A DNA stretch of 64,000 nt from Straminergon stramineum (lineage: Eukaryota; Streptophyta; Bryopsida; Hypnales; Calliergonaceae): assembly GCA_963920665.1 (NCBI GenBank), contig OY987264.1, positions 28,686,906-28,750,905 on the forward strand, read 5' to 3'. Below, piece after piece: positions 1 to 13,639 of the stretch. Below the pieces are notes generated by a model that was not told where the DNA came from, searched no databases, and saw nothing but the letters and a program-made list of their open reading frames with translations. How positions within the stretch are numbered: the first letter of the stretch is position 1; each line of letters opens with the position of its first letter. The translations under genes and the position numbers were made by a program.

Positions 1-3000
1 TGGACAAAGTATTTTTCTTTTCCCATGTATGATTCTAATGATAGTTTCTATGGTTATATCTCAAGGGCTATAATGATTGATGACAATAATTGGAGGTGCA
101 CAATATGTGATTACAAGGGAAGGTTTGGGCAAGGGGATACAATTACTGTTCACAGGAAAGGAGCAGTACACATACAATCAATGAAAAACAAGGATGTTGC
201 TGGTGGGGGAGGTAACCAACTTACCATTGTTGCTTCTCTAGCAAAGGGGGTTAGATGAAGAGTAGTTGAGTATCCTCCATTTTTTATCCCTAATCCTATT
301 GATATTCCACATCATGTGTTATTGAGTTACATTGAAAAAAACGTTTGCCATGGATTCTACAACAAGTCATTAGTCATAATGAATGAGGTAGTATATTGTA
401 GCTTATTACTAAACGATCTTCATATTAGAACATTGTGGTACCCTGACCCACATTATTCTCAATGTATTGAGAAAAACAATGAAACTCTCTACATTAAAGG
501 GACATTTAGGCATGTTGATTGTTCTATCATGTTTTGTAAAATGTGTCCCTTGATCCCAAAACTAGATGACTTCAGAAAAAGAGCTTGGCGTTCAAGTCAT
601 GCACTAGTTCCTAGAGGAGAACGATCCATGCAAAGGGGTACACATTTTGATTATCTTCAATATGAAGAATTGATCACCTCAACTAGAGAGTGGGAGAAGA
701 GAGCTGATGCATATAGTGGCCAAGTTTTTATGTTGAATTTGGCTTTGACTAGAGCAAAAACAACTAATCAATATCTTCAACGGAAATTGAAGACTACTTT
801 GATTGAAGGCTTACTCCCTGAAATAGCAAAGCTTTTTAGGAAGGCTGCAGATTCTGGGGCCTTCCAAAAAAGGTCCACTTTGTATAATCTTTTGTTTGAC
901 ACAACCTCTAATTTGCTATTAGTTCATAAATGTGGTGGAGATGGCCATGGAAAGAGGTACCATCCAAGCATTGTGAAATTATTTGAGGTAGTTCACAATT
1001 TTGGTGGGGCTTCCACACACAATTTTATTTCTTCCAATTTGTTAGGACCAGTTATAAACACTAGCCAAAAGATATATAAAAGTGAGGGATTTTTGTATTC
1101 AATTGGTTTAAATGAAGAAACATTTATTCATTTGTCATCAATACTAATAAAGTGCAAAGCCAAACTTGGAATTTCAAGCCCTATTCCTTTTGAATGCTCT
1201 GAAGATGAAACCACTTGTGTTGCACTAGCAACTCTAAATAGGCACAATGACTTCATAGATGTTTTTTGTGGAACCAAAGCTTCTTCTGAAACTCCTCATA
1301 AGTGTTCATTTGATCCTAAACCTTCAGCTGCTAGTTTTGAGTCAATTACAGATGTTTTTTCAAGCTTAGAGGTTGGCAACATGTGTCGTGTATTAGTGGC
1401 AAATCCTTTGGTCAAAGGAATGCCTAGACTGATCTATGGAATATTAATCACATGCAATAAGTTTGATGCCACCTAGATTTAGTTGCAATGGACACGTGTT
1501 GCAGCTTTGCACAAGAAGCATCTTGAAGAGGTTGTTGGTCCTCTTAGAGGGCATGCAAGTGATGGTGATGCAAGGAGGAGAAAACTAATATTGGAGAGCA
1601 TTTACAAGGGTACATTTGGGCTGAATGAAGATGGCTTCTTGATGAAGTCAGAGGTTGTTGATAGACATCCATTAATCATGGTACAAGATCCAATACATGT
1701 AGGTAAGAAACTTCGAAACCCTTTGTTGAGTCCTTGAAGGACAATATTTTGGGGTCATTTTTTGGCTCACAAAAACCATTTGGAATTGGTTATGGAATTG
1801 TTTACTAGAGATGAGCATGGTTTGTTGGATGAAGATATAAATGTCAAGGACAAGCAAAATTATCCAGCTGTACAACGTATTTCATTTCCTCAAGTTAGAG
1901 CATGTTTAGAAAAATTACATATAGGAGTAGTTGTAAAAGGGGTCTTTAGGAAGGAATGTGTGTTGGGTACAATCATTCATTTAGAAGTATTGTGGGCATT
2001 CTTAGAGATTTTCTATGGACGTGGAACAATGTATGAGAGGATAATGCTTGCTTCATTTGTCTCTCATATGCTTTATTATGGAACAGAGTACATCCTTCAT
2101 CAAAAGCATGGTCATACCATTGAGGGCAATTGGATGAGTAGAGAGACTCGCACCGATTGCCTCATATCTTGTCATGCTGCTATTAACTATGTTTGAATGA
2201 TGAGAAATAATTACCCTCATTTGCCATGCCCATTAGGTAACATTGGTTCAGATTGTTGTGAGGACTTTTTTTCCCTCCTTGGACAACAAGTGAAGAATAA
2301 AGATACATTTTATGTTGGAGAAGCTATTGAAAGATGTTCTCACATTTGTAGAACTGAGCAAGTTAAATATTCTGATGATGGAATATCATTTGCTCAATCC
2401 TGCCAAAGGAAGAATATATGGTGGTCATCAAATGCCTAACTGGCAGGTTCTAACTTGTGTGATTATGCCTCAATGACTGATGAGAATCTTAAGAAGGCTT
2501 GGTGTGAAGGCATTGTTATGGCGCAGAATAGGGGTGAGAGGGTTGCCATGAAGGAGGTACTTCAAACATTAGGGAAATGGATTGACCCTTGGCCCCATTC
2601 TTTTAGTCATGAATCATTAACTCATGATACACATGAAAATTATACAAAAATAACTAACAATCATATTGTTGATGATGGGCCTCTTAGAGAAGCTATAGTA
2701 GTTTTACAATCAATATTGTTACATACTGAGCAAAGTGATAATTTAGATAGTAGAATTTTAAGTGCAAGCTCAAAACACTCTTCTTCAATTGAAGTACCAG
2801 GTAAAGGTCAAGTGTACAAGATGAGATTAATTTCTGAATTGAACATATACTCCCTTGAGAAGTTGCCTTTGGATAGGTTGAGGCGTGTAAGATATAAAAG
2901 TACAAATCTAGATGCTTATGTGCATGATGATGATCAAGTGCATATTGGATTATTTGATGATGTTGGGCTTTTGTTTGATGAGGGTAATGGGAAGTTGCTA

Positions 3001-3141
3001 TGGGACATTGGAAGGGTGCAGAAAATAGTCAAGGCTGTTGGAGAAAAAGGAGCCCAAGTGGATTATGTTCAAAGTGTTTCACTTTCTGATGAGAAAATCA
3101 ATATATTGCCAAAGTATTACAAGCACATTGTAGGATTGTAG
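1..3141 (+). pseudogene. Broken DDE-like transposase ORF (family uncertain, P-element/THAP9-like motifs)
   Basis: One frame runs from the window edge to the TAG at 3139-3141, about 1,046 codons, with no frameshift. It is interrupted only by stops at 256 (TGA), 1474 and 1480 (TAG), 1735 and 2194 (TGA) and 2437 (TAA). The 5' end may lie outside the window. Two stretches look catalytic: DPIHVGKKLRN (from 1687), like the D..H..K..RN block of P-element/THAP9-type RNase H-fold transposases, and GSDCCEDFFSLLG (from 2245), like their acidic E..F block. A Cys pair (WRCTICDYK, about 91-117) may be part of a zinc-binding N-terminus. No terminal inverted repeats or target duplication were found. Seen: the frame and motifs. 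Inferred: the transposase role, since family assignment rests on short motifs. It could be another repetitive cellular protein. Confidence 0.55.
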
Positions 3142-3674
3142 TAAACATATGGAGGTTATGAAAGAGCTGAATGCGACTTCATTGGTTTGGAGAGTATTGT
3201 ATGCATTGTTACAATAGTCATTGATGTGGATAAAGACATTTATACGTTGGCTGTAGAGGATCGTGATGCCTTGGATAAGTATGTGGATTGTTAGATGAAG
3301 TGTAGAGGCTCATGTAGTGGAGTTAGAAGTAGAGAGGAGTGTACTACATCTGTAATTTCTGCAACTCCTTCCAAAAGAGGGAGACCTTGGAAGGCCCCTG
3401 TAGTTTTAGCAAATATAGTCTAATATCTTCTTCGAACACCCCCATAAGGCACTCTACAAGGTTAAAAAAATAGGTGTTTCATTCTTCATATATCTTATGA
3501 AGTTTTTTTTAATAAATATGCAACCCAACATTTTCTACAACTATTTAATTTAATTTGGTCTTCACCCAACTTTTTGGTTGTTTTAATTCTATATAATTTT
3601 TACAAAAGCTGTCCTCTAAGCCATTTTAATGCCAATGACCCGTGTATATAATATGGGAGTTGCGTACCCGAGAC
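3142..3674. other. Intergenic flank of the broken transposase ORF
   Basis: AT-rich sequence with no coding frame. It continues the base composition of the ORF upstream to about 3430 and could be its 3' trailer. Nothing recognisable was found. Confidence 0.4.
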
Positions 3675-4490
3675 GCCTCACTTATACCCGTCCCAATCAC
3701 ACAACAATCCAATGTTATGTTAGTGAGGATGTAACAGGTATCTTTAGCAATGGCCAATTGCTATCTATGTCACAGATTCATAAAACCTAAAAGGAGAACA
3801 ATAGATCACAAATTGATAAGTATTCACGGTAAAGCCAAAAATCCTAAGCAAAGTGCATGAAACCCAATGACCTTTGCCATTCCCATGATGTGCAATTGCT
3901 TGAAGTTCAAGAATCTTGCAAGAAAGTAAGTAAACACCACACTCCCAAAATTCAACTGTCACAGTGAGAGAGAAAAGAAATGAAGCAGAGAAGCCACTAT
4001 ATGCTAACTAATTTGAAAATGGGAGGGAAAGCACATAGAGATGGCCATAATGGGGGTAGTTACACCAAATAGGTGGTGGACATTTAGCCATTTAAACCAT
4101 CACCCTTAGTGGGTGGGAAGGTGGTACAATCCACCTAGAGGTAATTTGGATATGAGAGCCCATGTATTATAAAACAAGTCACATCATGTGGTATATGTAA
4201 TGGGACTTAAATACCTATAGTATTTCTCAACAAAGAAAGTTGATTTGTATAGGTTTAAAAATTCACTCTTATGCTTAGTAAGAATATGGATATAAAATCA
4301 TATCATAGAAGCATAGTGCTATCAAAAAAAGTCATAAAAGGCTCCTTTTATAATTATAAATAGGTGTGAAAATTGAAAAGATGGGAAGTAAATCAAGCAA
4401 TGCATCAAAGGCAAATTAAATTATATAGAGCCTTTTAAGGTGTGGTATTTCCACATCATAGGCTATTGTGGTCAAAGGGCCTACTTTACA
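3675..4490 (+). repeat. Diverged direct repeat, copy A (period about 1.2 kb)
   Basis: This copy aligns colinearly with 4877-5665. Shared anchors include CCCGTCCCAAT (3687 and 4888), CCAATTGCTATCTATGTCAC, and CCCAATGACCTTTGCCATTCC. Divergence by eye is about a quarter with many small indels. It has no coding potential and is probably a duplicated fragment of a transposable element. Confidence 0.65.
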
Positions 4491-4876
4491 TAAAAAATAA
4501 CATCTTTTTCAATGATTGAACATGAGTGAATTGTTCAATAATTAAAGAAGAAGGGACTAAGACTGAACATCCCTAAACAAGGCCTCAACTTTTCACCACC
4601 AAACTTTATCCAGACAAGAATCTAATCAAATCTTTCCAAAAGCTTACATAGAATATGCCATGTCAACTCACAAGTTGTGCATAGAATAAACGAGAGTTAG
4701 CATTTCACAAGTTGTACAAATAATAGTCTCAAGGTAAGACACTATTATGTAAACTTCTAGAAGTTTGCCAAATACATGTATCTATAAAAGCACAATGAAA
4801 AGACTAAAAGTCCAGTGCTTGCAAAATGTCTTCTTTCTTGAAATCCAAAATTTGGAATTTAGGATCTGAAGGCACA
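4491..4876. other. Spacer between the two direct repeats
   Basis: AT-rich spacer of about 390 bases. No ORF, inverted repeat or similarity to the rest of the window was seen. Confidence 0.4.
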
Positions 4877-5665
4877 ACCTCACCTGTACCCGTCCCAATA
4901 CACAAAACAACCCAATGTTATTTTAGTGGGGATGTAACATGTATCTTAAGCTGTAGCCAATTGCTATCTATGTCACAAATCTATAAAACCAAAAGGAAGC
5001 ATAAAGAATTACAAAACAACAAGCAAAGAAATGTATATGTAAAGCAAATCCTCAACATCAAACAAGTAACCCAATGACCTTTGCCATTCCCGTAGAGTGT
5101 AATCACTTGAAGTTCAAGAGACACACAGAAGAATGCACCACAACCCCAAAATGCAATCATCACAGTGAAAGAGGAAGGAAATATAACAAAGTAGCAACTA
5201 TAAGCTTACTAATTTGAAATTGGGGGGGGGGGAACCATAGAGGTAGTCATAATGAGTGATTCACACTTAATTATTTACCCCAAGGTAGTAGGTATTAGCC
5301 ACTCAAATGAATCACCCATAGTAGAGGGTGGGTGGGAGGTACATCCCACTTGGAAGGCTTATTGAGAACTCCAGTACCGTTACATAAGCCACCACATATG
5401 GTGGATGTACTGGGAAAATAGTGCCTATAGCATCTCTAAGTAAAAGATAGCCAATGTGTATAGGTCTATTTGTTAAAAAATATTTCTCATGCTTCTAGTA
5501 GGGATGGTATAAATAATGCCTTTATTCTACAAAAAGGATTATTTTCAGAAATTTATATGTGGGTGCAAACTTTGGAAAATTTTTGGGAAATAAATCAAGG
5601 GCAAAAACAAGACCGTATAAGGTCCCCTAATAAGTAGGGTGTAGTTTTACCACAACAAAAGTAAG
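4877..5665 (+). repeat. Diverged direct repeat, copy B
   Basis: Partner of 3675-4490 in the same orientation. It contains a poly-G run (about 5221-5231) absent from copy A. Both copies end in a weakly matching stretch around a CCACA-type motif, so the duplicated unit is roughly 0.8 kb plus a 0.4-kb spacer. Confidence 0.65.
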
Positions 5666-5671
5666 GGTTTA

Positions 5672-6534
5672 TTATACATGATTTTTAGCAATAGTAAATA
5701 CATTAGGAAAGTTTCCCAATGAATGAATCATGATTTTTACTATGGCTAAAGAAGAAGAAGAAGAAGAAGAATGGCATGGTGGCAATTCAAAGACAATGTT
5801 CCCATGAAACTGTGATGGAAGAAAGTGGACCTTCTGATGTTCAATAGACTCAAAATCTATGTTAGCCAATTCATTCCTTAACCCAGGAATAGAAGCTAAT
5901 TTCTTGAAAGATTGCAATATACTAAGAAACTCATGGTCTGTAGGATAGAGGGGAGGGCGTGATGAATTCGAAGTATTGGGACTACTACTATGTACATAAC
6001 TAGAATGGGGTGTGCCAATAGTCATACACGTTTCCATTGTATAGGGAGGTGTGAATGAATGATGACCTATTCTGATTGCCTCCCCCTTTGAGGCATTGGA
6101 TAACTCAACAATCAGACTTAAAAGTTTCTCTCTAGGAATTCTCACATGAAGGCCCACGCTCTAGTTACCAAAACCCGAAGGATTTTTAGGTTCAAGTTTC
6201 ACTGCTCTAAGAAATGGCCCTCACGCAATTGAAGTATTCAACATGGGAGTCAACCTCTCTATAGAAGCTACCATACTATTCAAAGGCAAACCATACGCTC
6301 TATACTGCCCGCAAGTAGAAGCCAGAAGTGACCATTCTCATTGATAGTCTTAGACAATAGAATAGATTCTAATAGTGATCATGAGTTTGACAAAATCTCT
6401 TCTTCTATGTAGATGGATGACTCAATAAATCCATATTGGACATAAAGGAGATGGATAGGAACTTCGACAAGTCCATTAGCATTCATACACAGAACAAAAG
6501 GCACTTCATGACCATCAACTTGGATATATGCCAT
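5672..6534 (-). pseudogene. Broken minus-strand ORF of unknown function
   Basis: Two minus-strand frames look coding-like. The first is 6534-6379, an ATG-started 51-codon piece containing HEVPFVLCMNANGLVEVPIH. The second, 6157-5672, is 161 codons, opens after an in-frame stop, and carries a Ser tract encoded by a GAA/TTC microsatellite at about 5752-5771. The frames differ, so the intervening sequence holds at least one frameshift as well as stops. No domain is recognised. The most likely origin is an accessory ORF of a transposable element; chance open frame cannot be excluded. Confidence 0.3.
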
Positions 6535-7538
6535 TCTGATGGATTCAGTGGATCCGATGTAGCAATTCTACAACAAAGAAAATGAATATTTTAGATAGTA
6601 AGGAAGTGATGCTGCAATGGTCACTTAGTATATAACACTAGAGTTTAAGTTTTGGAATGAATCAAATAATACACTAGTAAAGAAAGAGACATCATTGCTT
6701 TAGCTAGAATTGTAGATTCAATTGTAGAAGATATGGTGAATATAAATGAGAACCTGTGCAAGGCGACCTTGAACCCCAAAAGTGGCGGCTTAACCACCTT
6801 GGCCCTTGGGCAATTTATTATAATATTATAGGAGTCAATGAAATTGAACTGACCATACTAACTTAAACTTTGCATACTGTTTAGATCATAATGCCGCGCA
6901 GGATTAGGAAAATCAACAACATTTTAGCACAAATTTAGCTAGTGCTAGCAATATAACAACTAATCTCTTCTTGGCAGCTCATTCAATTGTAGATTGATTG
7001 CAACATGAACTGGTAGTCTAGAGTAAGCGAACCTATTGGAATTTGGCTCCCTATTGCAAATTTGAATACCCAAAATGGTAGTGGAGTTCTCATGACTACA
7101 AATAACCTAAACCACTAAAGCGCTTTTTCAAACGTTACAACTTGCCTTCACTATGAGAAGAACCCTATCTTTGCAAGTTTGGAACCACTCTCTCTTTGTG
7201 CACTTACATTGTAATCTTGTTCTATCCAACATTATTTTTGATCTTCACGATTTGTTGCAAATCTTGTATTTTGAAATCAACTCACCATCGTTATGTCAAA
7301 CAATGTGTATACTAAAATGGATACTCTCCTTTGCAGAATAGGTGCATAGTGTAGACAGACTAGTGCAACCGGTGGCACGTTTGCAAGGCAAGATAACAAA
7401 CCTACGGCATCACAGGTATCATCAACTTTTAAAATTTGTAAATGACATGCAACATTATTTCAAGTTGCGTCGTGTTTTTGTTTGAAGATTCAAGATTGCG
7501 ATGCATCGAGCCTTGCATTATCTCATTTTGTCGCAAGA
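6535..7538. other. Intergenic, no feature seen
   Basis: AT-rich sequence with scattered stops in all frames. No repeat or RNA gene was recognised. Confidence 0.4.
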
Positions 7539-9400
7539 CACCAACACCCTTAAGGGCCTCTTGGTACCGAGAAGGATATCTCGGGTGACATGGTCATGTA
7601 AGAAAAAATTTAAATTTAAAAAAAAATTTAAAAAGATTTGTTTATTTGTTTATATTTTTTTCCAAAAAATCTCAAGACTCCAAACCCTCAAAGGGGGCTT
7701 TCGGTATCAGGAGAGGTATGTGGGGCAACATGGTCATGCAAAAAAGATTTAAAACTTAAAATTAAAATTATTTTAAAAAATCATTTTTTAAATTTTATTT
7801 TTTCTAGAGAATCTCAAGACTCTGAACCCTCAAAGGGGTCTCTTGGTACCGAGAGGGGTATCTGGGGTGACATGGTCATGCCAAAAAAAAATTTTAATTA
7901 TATATATAAATTTTTTTTTTTAAATCTCAAGACTCTGAACCCTCAAAGGGAGCTCTCAATACAGAGAGGGGTATTTGGGGTGACATGGTCATGGAAAAAA
8001 AATTAAAATTAAAATTGTCAAAAAAAATTCATTTATGTTTTTTAACTTTCAAATTTTTTTTCAAGAGTATCCCAAGACTCCAAACCCTCAAAGGGGTGTG
8101 GCGGTATCAATAGAGGATTCTGGGGTGACTGGAATTTCAAAGACTCTATCAAGTTCAAAGTGAAACTAAGTTGAGGATTGTTGAAGTTTCATGAAGTTCA
8201 AATTTTTCTCAAGGTTGTGAGCCTCATGTGCACCTATGGTAATCAACATAAAAAATGAAGTTAGAAAATTGTATGCAAGGTGTAATCCTATAATCCTAAT
8301 CAACAACAATCATCAAAATCTTTTTAGAACTTGGTTGCTTGTAATATTCTAAGAAGAAGAAAACATATCATATCCCAATTCCTAAACAATTCCTTCACTC
8401 AATATCGCTCTAAGATTTTGAAGTAATAGTGTCAAATGTCATGAAAGTACTATGGGGGCAACCTAATTTCACTATTTGGTGAAGTCTACCACCAATTAAA
8501 TCTATTTGGTGGTTATTTTAGTAGAATTAGTTAAACCTTAATTTGGTAGTAAATATTACCACCTACCATAAAATCATATTCATAGGGATTAGATCTTGTC
8601 TAAGAGAGACAAAAAAATCTCTCTCTCAACTACTTAAAACAAGTACAAGACAGAAAAATATATATGAAGAGAGATGACAATATTCTCAATATTACAAAAA
8701 TATTGAGAATCTTACATATTTATAGATTTATTCCCCCCAAGAAATGGTACTTGCCTACTTAGGGATAGAAGCTTGAAAAAAAATGGTTTTGTTTTTAGAA
8801 TCCCCCAAATCCAAACTCTCTAGAGGGTTTTCAGTATTGGGAGGGATTTAGGGGGCTAATAGAGTCATGGAAAAAAAGAACAAAAAGAAAATATTGAAAA
8901 AAAGGTTTCGAGAATTTAAAACCCTAAAACTGCCAAGGGGACTCTGGAGACGTGAAATTCCCAACCAAAAAAAATGAATAAAAAAATGAACATTTAAAAA
9001 AAATTCTTGAGAATTTTAAACCTTGAATCCCGCAAAAGGGCTTCTTGGGATCAAGAGAGTTTTTTGGGGGTGTTGGAGTCTTGAAAAATATTTAGAAAAA
9101 ATAGAAAAATAAGTAGATAAAAGATTTGAGAGTATCAAACCTCAAAACTTGAAAGGGGCCTTGTGGTACCAAGAGAGGTTTAGGGGAAGTGATAGACCCA
9201 TGACAAAAATAAATAAATAAAAATTAAAAGCAAAAACAAATTGACAATACCCAAATCCTAGACCCCTCAAGGGGATTCTCAAGGATGACAAAGTCATGAT
9301 AATAAAAATTGATAAAAATTTGTTTTTTTCTTAGAGTCCCAACCCTAACATCCTTCAAGAGGTGTTTGATTCTCTGGAAGTGATGGAGTTGAAAATAAAA
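7539..9400 (+). repeat. Degenerate minisatellite, about 100-142 bp period, roughly ten units
   Basis: A core of the form CCCTCAAAGGGG followed by a short palindrome around GGTACC and then GGGGTGACATGGTCATG recurs at about 7587, 7727, 7869 and 7982. It then decays through units near 8070, 8810, 8915, 9010, 9130, 9245 and 9335. A/T homopolymer linkers separate the units. About 8150-8790 lacks the core and looks like an insertion or a fully decayed stretch. The best units stay open in one frame (7638-8006), so the same peptide repeats, but no start context, splice signal or codon bias supports a gene. Confidence 0.75.
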
Positions 9401-12400
9401 TAAAAATGAAAAAAAGAGACAAGGTAATTGGACAAGGTGTTTGGACTTTAGAGAACAATTTGAGTGTCCTAAGTCTATTTCAGGACAATTGACATATCCT
9501 CTTAAGTTTACTAGCTATAATAATCCTAAATTCTTAAACCACAATCATAGGTCCCAAACCCAAACAACTTACTTAATACCTCACAAATTTCAAGCTTGCA
9601 AGCTCTCAAGCTCCCAGGCTCTCAAAATAGCACTTCTGGTGGACATGGTGTCATTGGAGGAAGGTATCACTTATTTTTACAACAATTGTGGTATCGTCGA
9701 AAAGTAGTTGGGGCATCCTATGTTGAACTTCGTATTCCTAGGTTTGGTTGTCTTTGCAACATTTCAGAGCTTCTTGTACATATAGAATCTTTTATCAAGG
9801 TTTTAATAGGATTCAAAGGTATTGATACAAATTTATATTTTTTATTCATTTTGTTGATGAGAACTTGGTTGCTAGTATGTGCCATGGTTATAAGTGGAAT
9901 GCATAAATCTTGTTATTCATATTTGTGTCAACCACAAGTTGATGGTGTAGTTCAATGTATATTGACTCTCATTTATGTCTTTCAATATCTCTCTTTGCAA
10001 CTCAACTATCACTTCTATGGTGAGATTTGAAATTTGTCAAAGAATATTTTTTTGTGCAAGTGCAATGTACTCATGGTTAAATTGTATTAGTCATGACACA
10101 AGTCTGAGGAGCTACGGAAAATTACCCTCCGTATCAAGCAATCTTTAGAAAGTTGTTGTTTGCAAAGAGTCATATGCTAGATAAGGCTTTCTATGAAGAG
10201 AAGGTGAGGAGGTTGACCATGTCGTTTGAACAACAAGTAACTCTAATTGACCTGGATTTGTTTCCCTTCTTATTTTGAATTGCACAATTGACCGAACTTG
10301 ACTCTTGTAGATGCTCCACATATTATTCTTTTACAAGTTTTGTAGTACTTTATTTTTGTGTCTTTTGTGCATTGTACTAAACAGAGCGAATTTCATATGA
10401 AGATCTTGTTTTTGTAAGTGAATTTTGTACTGACAATGTCTTGTCTATTTCCTCAATGATTATTATGCTTTTTCACTTTTGACAGGTGCAAGACTTTATT
10501 TTATTGTTTCACTATGTGGTGTTATTTGCATACATGATACTATGAAAGCAAGTGACTCAAAACTTGAGGTGGATTTCATAATGTGTAGCAAAGAACCAGA
10601 AATGAGGAATCCATGACAACATGGTGATGACTTTTTAATTCCGGGAGTTCTACGATGTGGCAATAGATATTGATTAATTCACAATGTAGTATGAATCATG
10701 TATTTTCCTATTCTTGCAATTGTAATAATAAACAAACAAATTGTCCTCTTAGAAATTGAGTTGAGCTAGTATAGTGGTACACACCAAACTAGTCCCCATA
10801 TTTGGGATTAATGTTAGATAGTAGCACCTCATTGTGACTTGTTTGTGTAAATAGTCCCATGAAGTTCATGTGTCAATTTTAGGCATACCTTTATTTAACA
10901 CTTTCAAAATTCAAAGTTTGTTCATTCATATGGAGTCCTGAAAAAGAATTCTAGACTTCCCTTACCAACAAGACCCTAATTAACAAGCTCTTATAATTCA
11001 ATAATAGGAAACATGTTCAAACCCTCATTTTGATGCATTTTAGGTGCTATTATTGCAATTAGAAGAATATACACTATGAGATTTTATCACTTCCATTATT
11101 TAATTCTATGTATTTGCAAAAATCATTATTAAGATCTCAACATAAAAAAACACAAAATTAGAAATCTTTCATTTTTTTTCCCTCTGGTATTGCATTTAGA
11201 ATAATATGCACAATGAGATTTTGTCACTTCCATTATTTAATTCTATTTATTTTTGGAACTCATTTTTAAGATCTCACTTTTTCTACTAAGAATGAAGCTT
11301 GACATAAATCATTTTAGTTATTTTCAAATATTCACAACATCTTATTTTTCAAGATCCATGTGGTACAATTGTAAGTCAAATGCCACAAGAACCTTAAAAA
11401 CAATTGGATAGATGAAAAGTCTTTATTTCAATATTTTCCTCATAAAAATGAATTTCATTAAAAAAAAAAGATTTTAAAAATACAAATACCTCATGTATTT
11501 CAATGCTAAGGTTATCACTTCCTTTACAACCTCGTGGGACACTTGGATTAATCCCTAAGTGCTCCAATGTCCATTTTCTTGATGATGAAAAGATTGAAAT
11601 CCTAGTTTCATCCTCCTAACTACTTGGATGAAAGTTATTCTAATTCCTACGTTCCTCGCAGGAACTCGAATCTCCCCTCATGAATGACTTTTCATTTTGA
11701 AGCAAAGTGAAGTAGATGTTGAAAAGTTTGTTTTGAAGAAATTGAAAAGTTCTAAAGAGCTCTTTCTGATAATGAATTATTAGTAATTAAAATTGAAGAG
11801 TAATTTTGATAAGAATAAATATCAATTTATTTACAAAGCCATTTCAAATAATGAACCAAATAAACAATTCTTTAATAGCAAAGTAGGTGCTTTCATAGTG
11901 TCTCACCACCCAACTTTCCACTCAAAAAGATAGCCAAAGTATTTTAAGCATACATATATTCTAGCATATGATACAATTGATTCTTGAGCATTTCTATTTT
12001 ATTTTGAAAATATCATCAGTGATAAATGAATTTTTTTTCTTGTCGAAGAAAAAATGGAAAATGGTTTTACTTTTATAAGCCTATTCAAACAATTGTAACA
12101 ATTGAATATATATTGATCTTCACCCTCATCAAGGATTATTAGTAATATGATTATAAGAGTAGTGTGAAAATTAGTCAAATAATTATTCTTTTTTTACACC
12201 AAATACACCTTTAGTAATGATATGCAAGTCAATTGCTACTATGAGGTTGAATTTATAGTTTGGAATCTTAATTTATAAAAATTTGATATATTTCATGTGT
12301 ATAATATAGGACTTTTTCCCTACAAATGTTGTTTTTCAAGAAACATTTATGGATAAAACTCAAAATAATCATTGTGTTTGGGAAGAACATAATGGGTTAG

Positions 12401-13639
12401 TAAAATTACATAAAATATTCCAATGACCACCTTTAGGTTGGAACTTGTTTCGTCAATTTTGAAGTGACCTTTGGGGTTTTTGTATTGACATATATAAGTT
12501 CCACTTTGCAACCATGAGGGGTTTTTGAGACCACAAGCCCACAACTAAGTTAAAGCCTTGACTAAGTTGAAGAAATGGAATAAAGCCTATACAAAAATAG
12601 TGGAATGAAGCTACGACAAATCTAATGAAATGAATCCAAGACACTAATGATGAAACAAAGCCAAGACAAAATGATAGAATGAAGCTAGAATGAAAATAAT
12701 AGAATTTCAAAATTACATGACTAAATTTTTTTCTCCATTTGTGCCTATAATTCTAATAATTGATAAAAAAATTGAAGATTCATGATTTGTATTATGTGGC
12801 ATGTTTTGGATGTTGTCACAAGTGTTTAGGATTGTGTGAGATCAAAAGTTGGAAGTCTTGAGATGAAAATACTTCAAGATAGGGGTAGAGAGGTAAAGTT
12901 GATGAATTAGTGAAGCTTTTTACTTATGTTAGCAAAATGAGTTTGAAGTTTGACGAGTACAATGTTTTGGAATTTATGTGCATAGTGATTAAGGTTTAGA
13001 GGAAAATATATTTTATTTTTATTATGTTTTTGAGGTATTCTTTAGAACAATAGATTTAGACTAGAGGTATTGTTTCTATCATGTTGTTAGAGGAAACTAG
13101 AAAAGATATATGGTGGTGATGGCAAATCCTTGTGACCCAACATTCTTTGGGAATTGTTATGTATAATTGTTCTTATAGATTGTATTTGGAGATGAATTGT
13201 GGATTATTCTTTTCCAATTCATTTTTCCAACCATAATCCTATGAAAAAAATTAAGTAAAAAACTATTGCTCACTGTAAGCTAACAAAAATTCCCATCCCA
13301 ACATGACATGAAGTACATGGATTTCCAAATATGCATGGATGGTCATTCTATAGCACCAAAACAAATGTATGCCAATTCTTTTTAGATAGTCTTATATTAC
13401 AATTTCACATCTAAATTTTCTTAGAATGCCCATGCATGTAAAAATTAACTATATAGTGCTAGGAACACAAAAGTGTTGATCCATAACTAATTAGATTTCT
13501 ATAGAAATAACAAATGCATTTATGGTATGCACTCCATAATTGGATCATTTTTTTGTTGACTACCTTGGTGATAGGTCCAGAGATTATTCTTGTAGTGTAA
13601 TTTAGCCACTTCTTGCTCTTTTTTGCTTGATATGAAATT
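9401..13639. other. Intergenic AT-rich DNA
   Basis: No gene was recognised. A few open frames of 80-144 codons (9441-10030 plus, 12347-12710 minus) show no domain, signal or codon bias. A short irregular repeat containing AATGAAGCT lies at about 12600-12700. Otherwise nothing is seen. Confidence 0.4.

Noticed and set aside
8455..8485. Shared phrase GGGCAACCTAATTTCACTAT also near 59400 and inverted near 58600
   Set aside because: Similarity extends only a few dozen bases with weak flanks, too little to define a repeat family by eye.
9441..10030. Overlapping plus-strand frames up to 144 codons
   Set aside because: No recognisable domain, no codon bias, and no exon signals tying them together.
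12347..12710. Overlapping minus-strand frames of 65-85 codons with hydrophobic residues
   Set aside because: Low-complexity AT-rich codons, no motif, no splice or start context, and the DNA holds a short irregular repeat instead.
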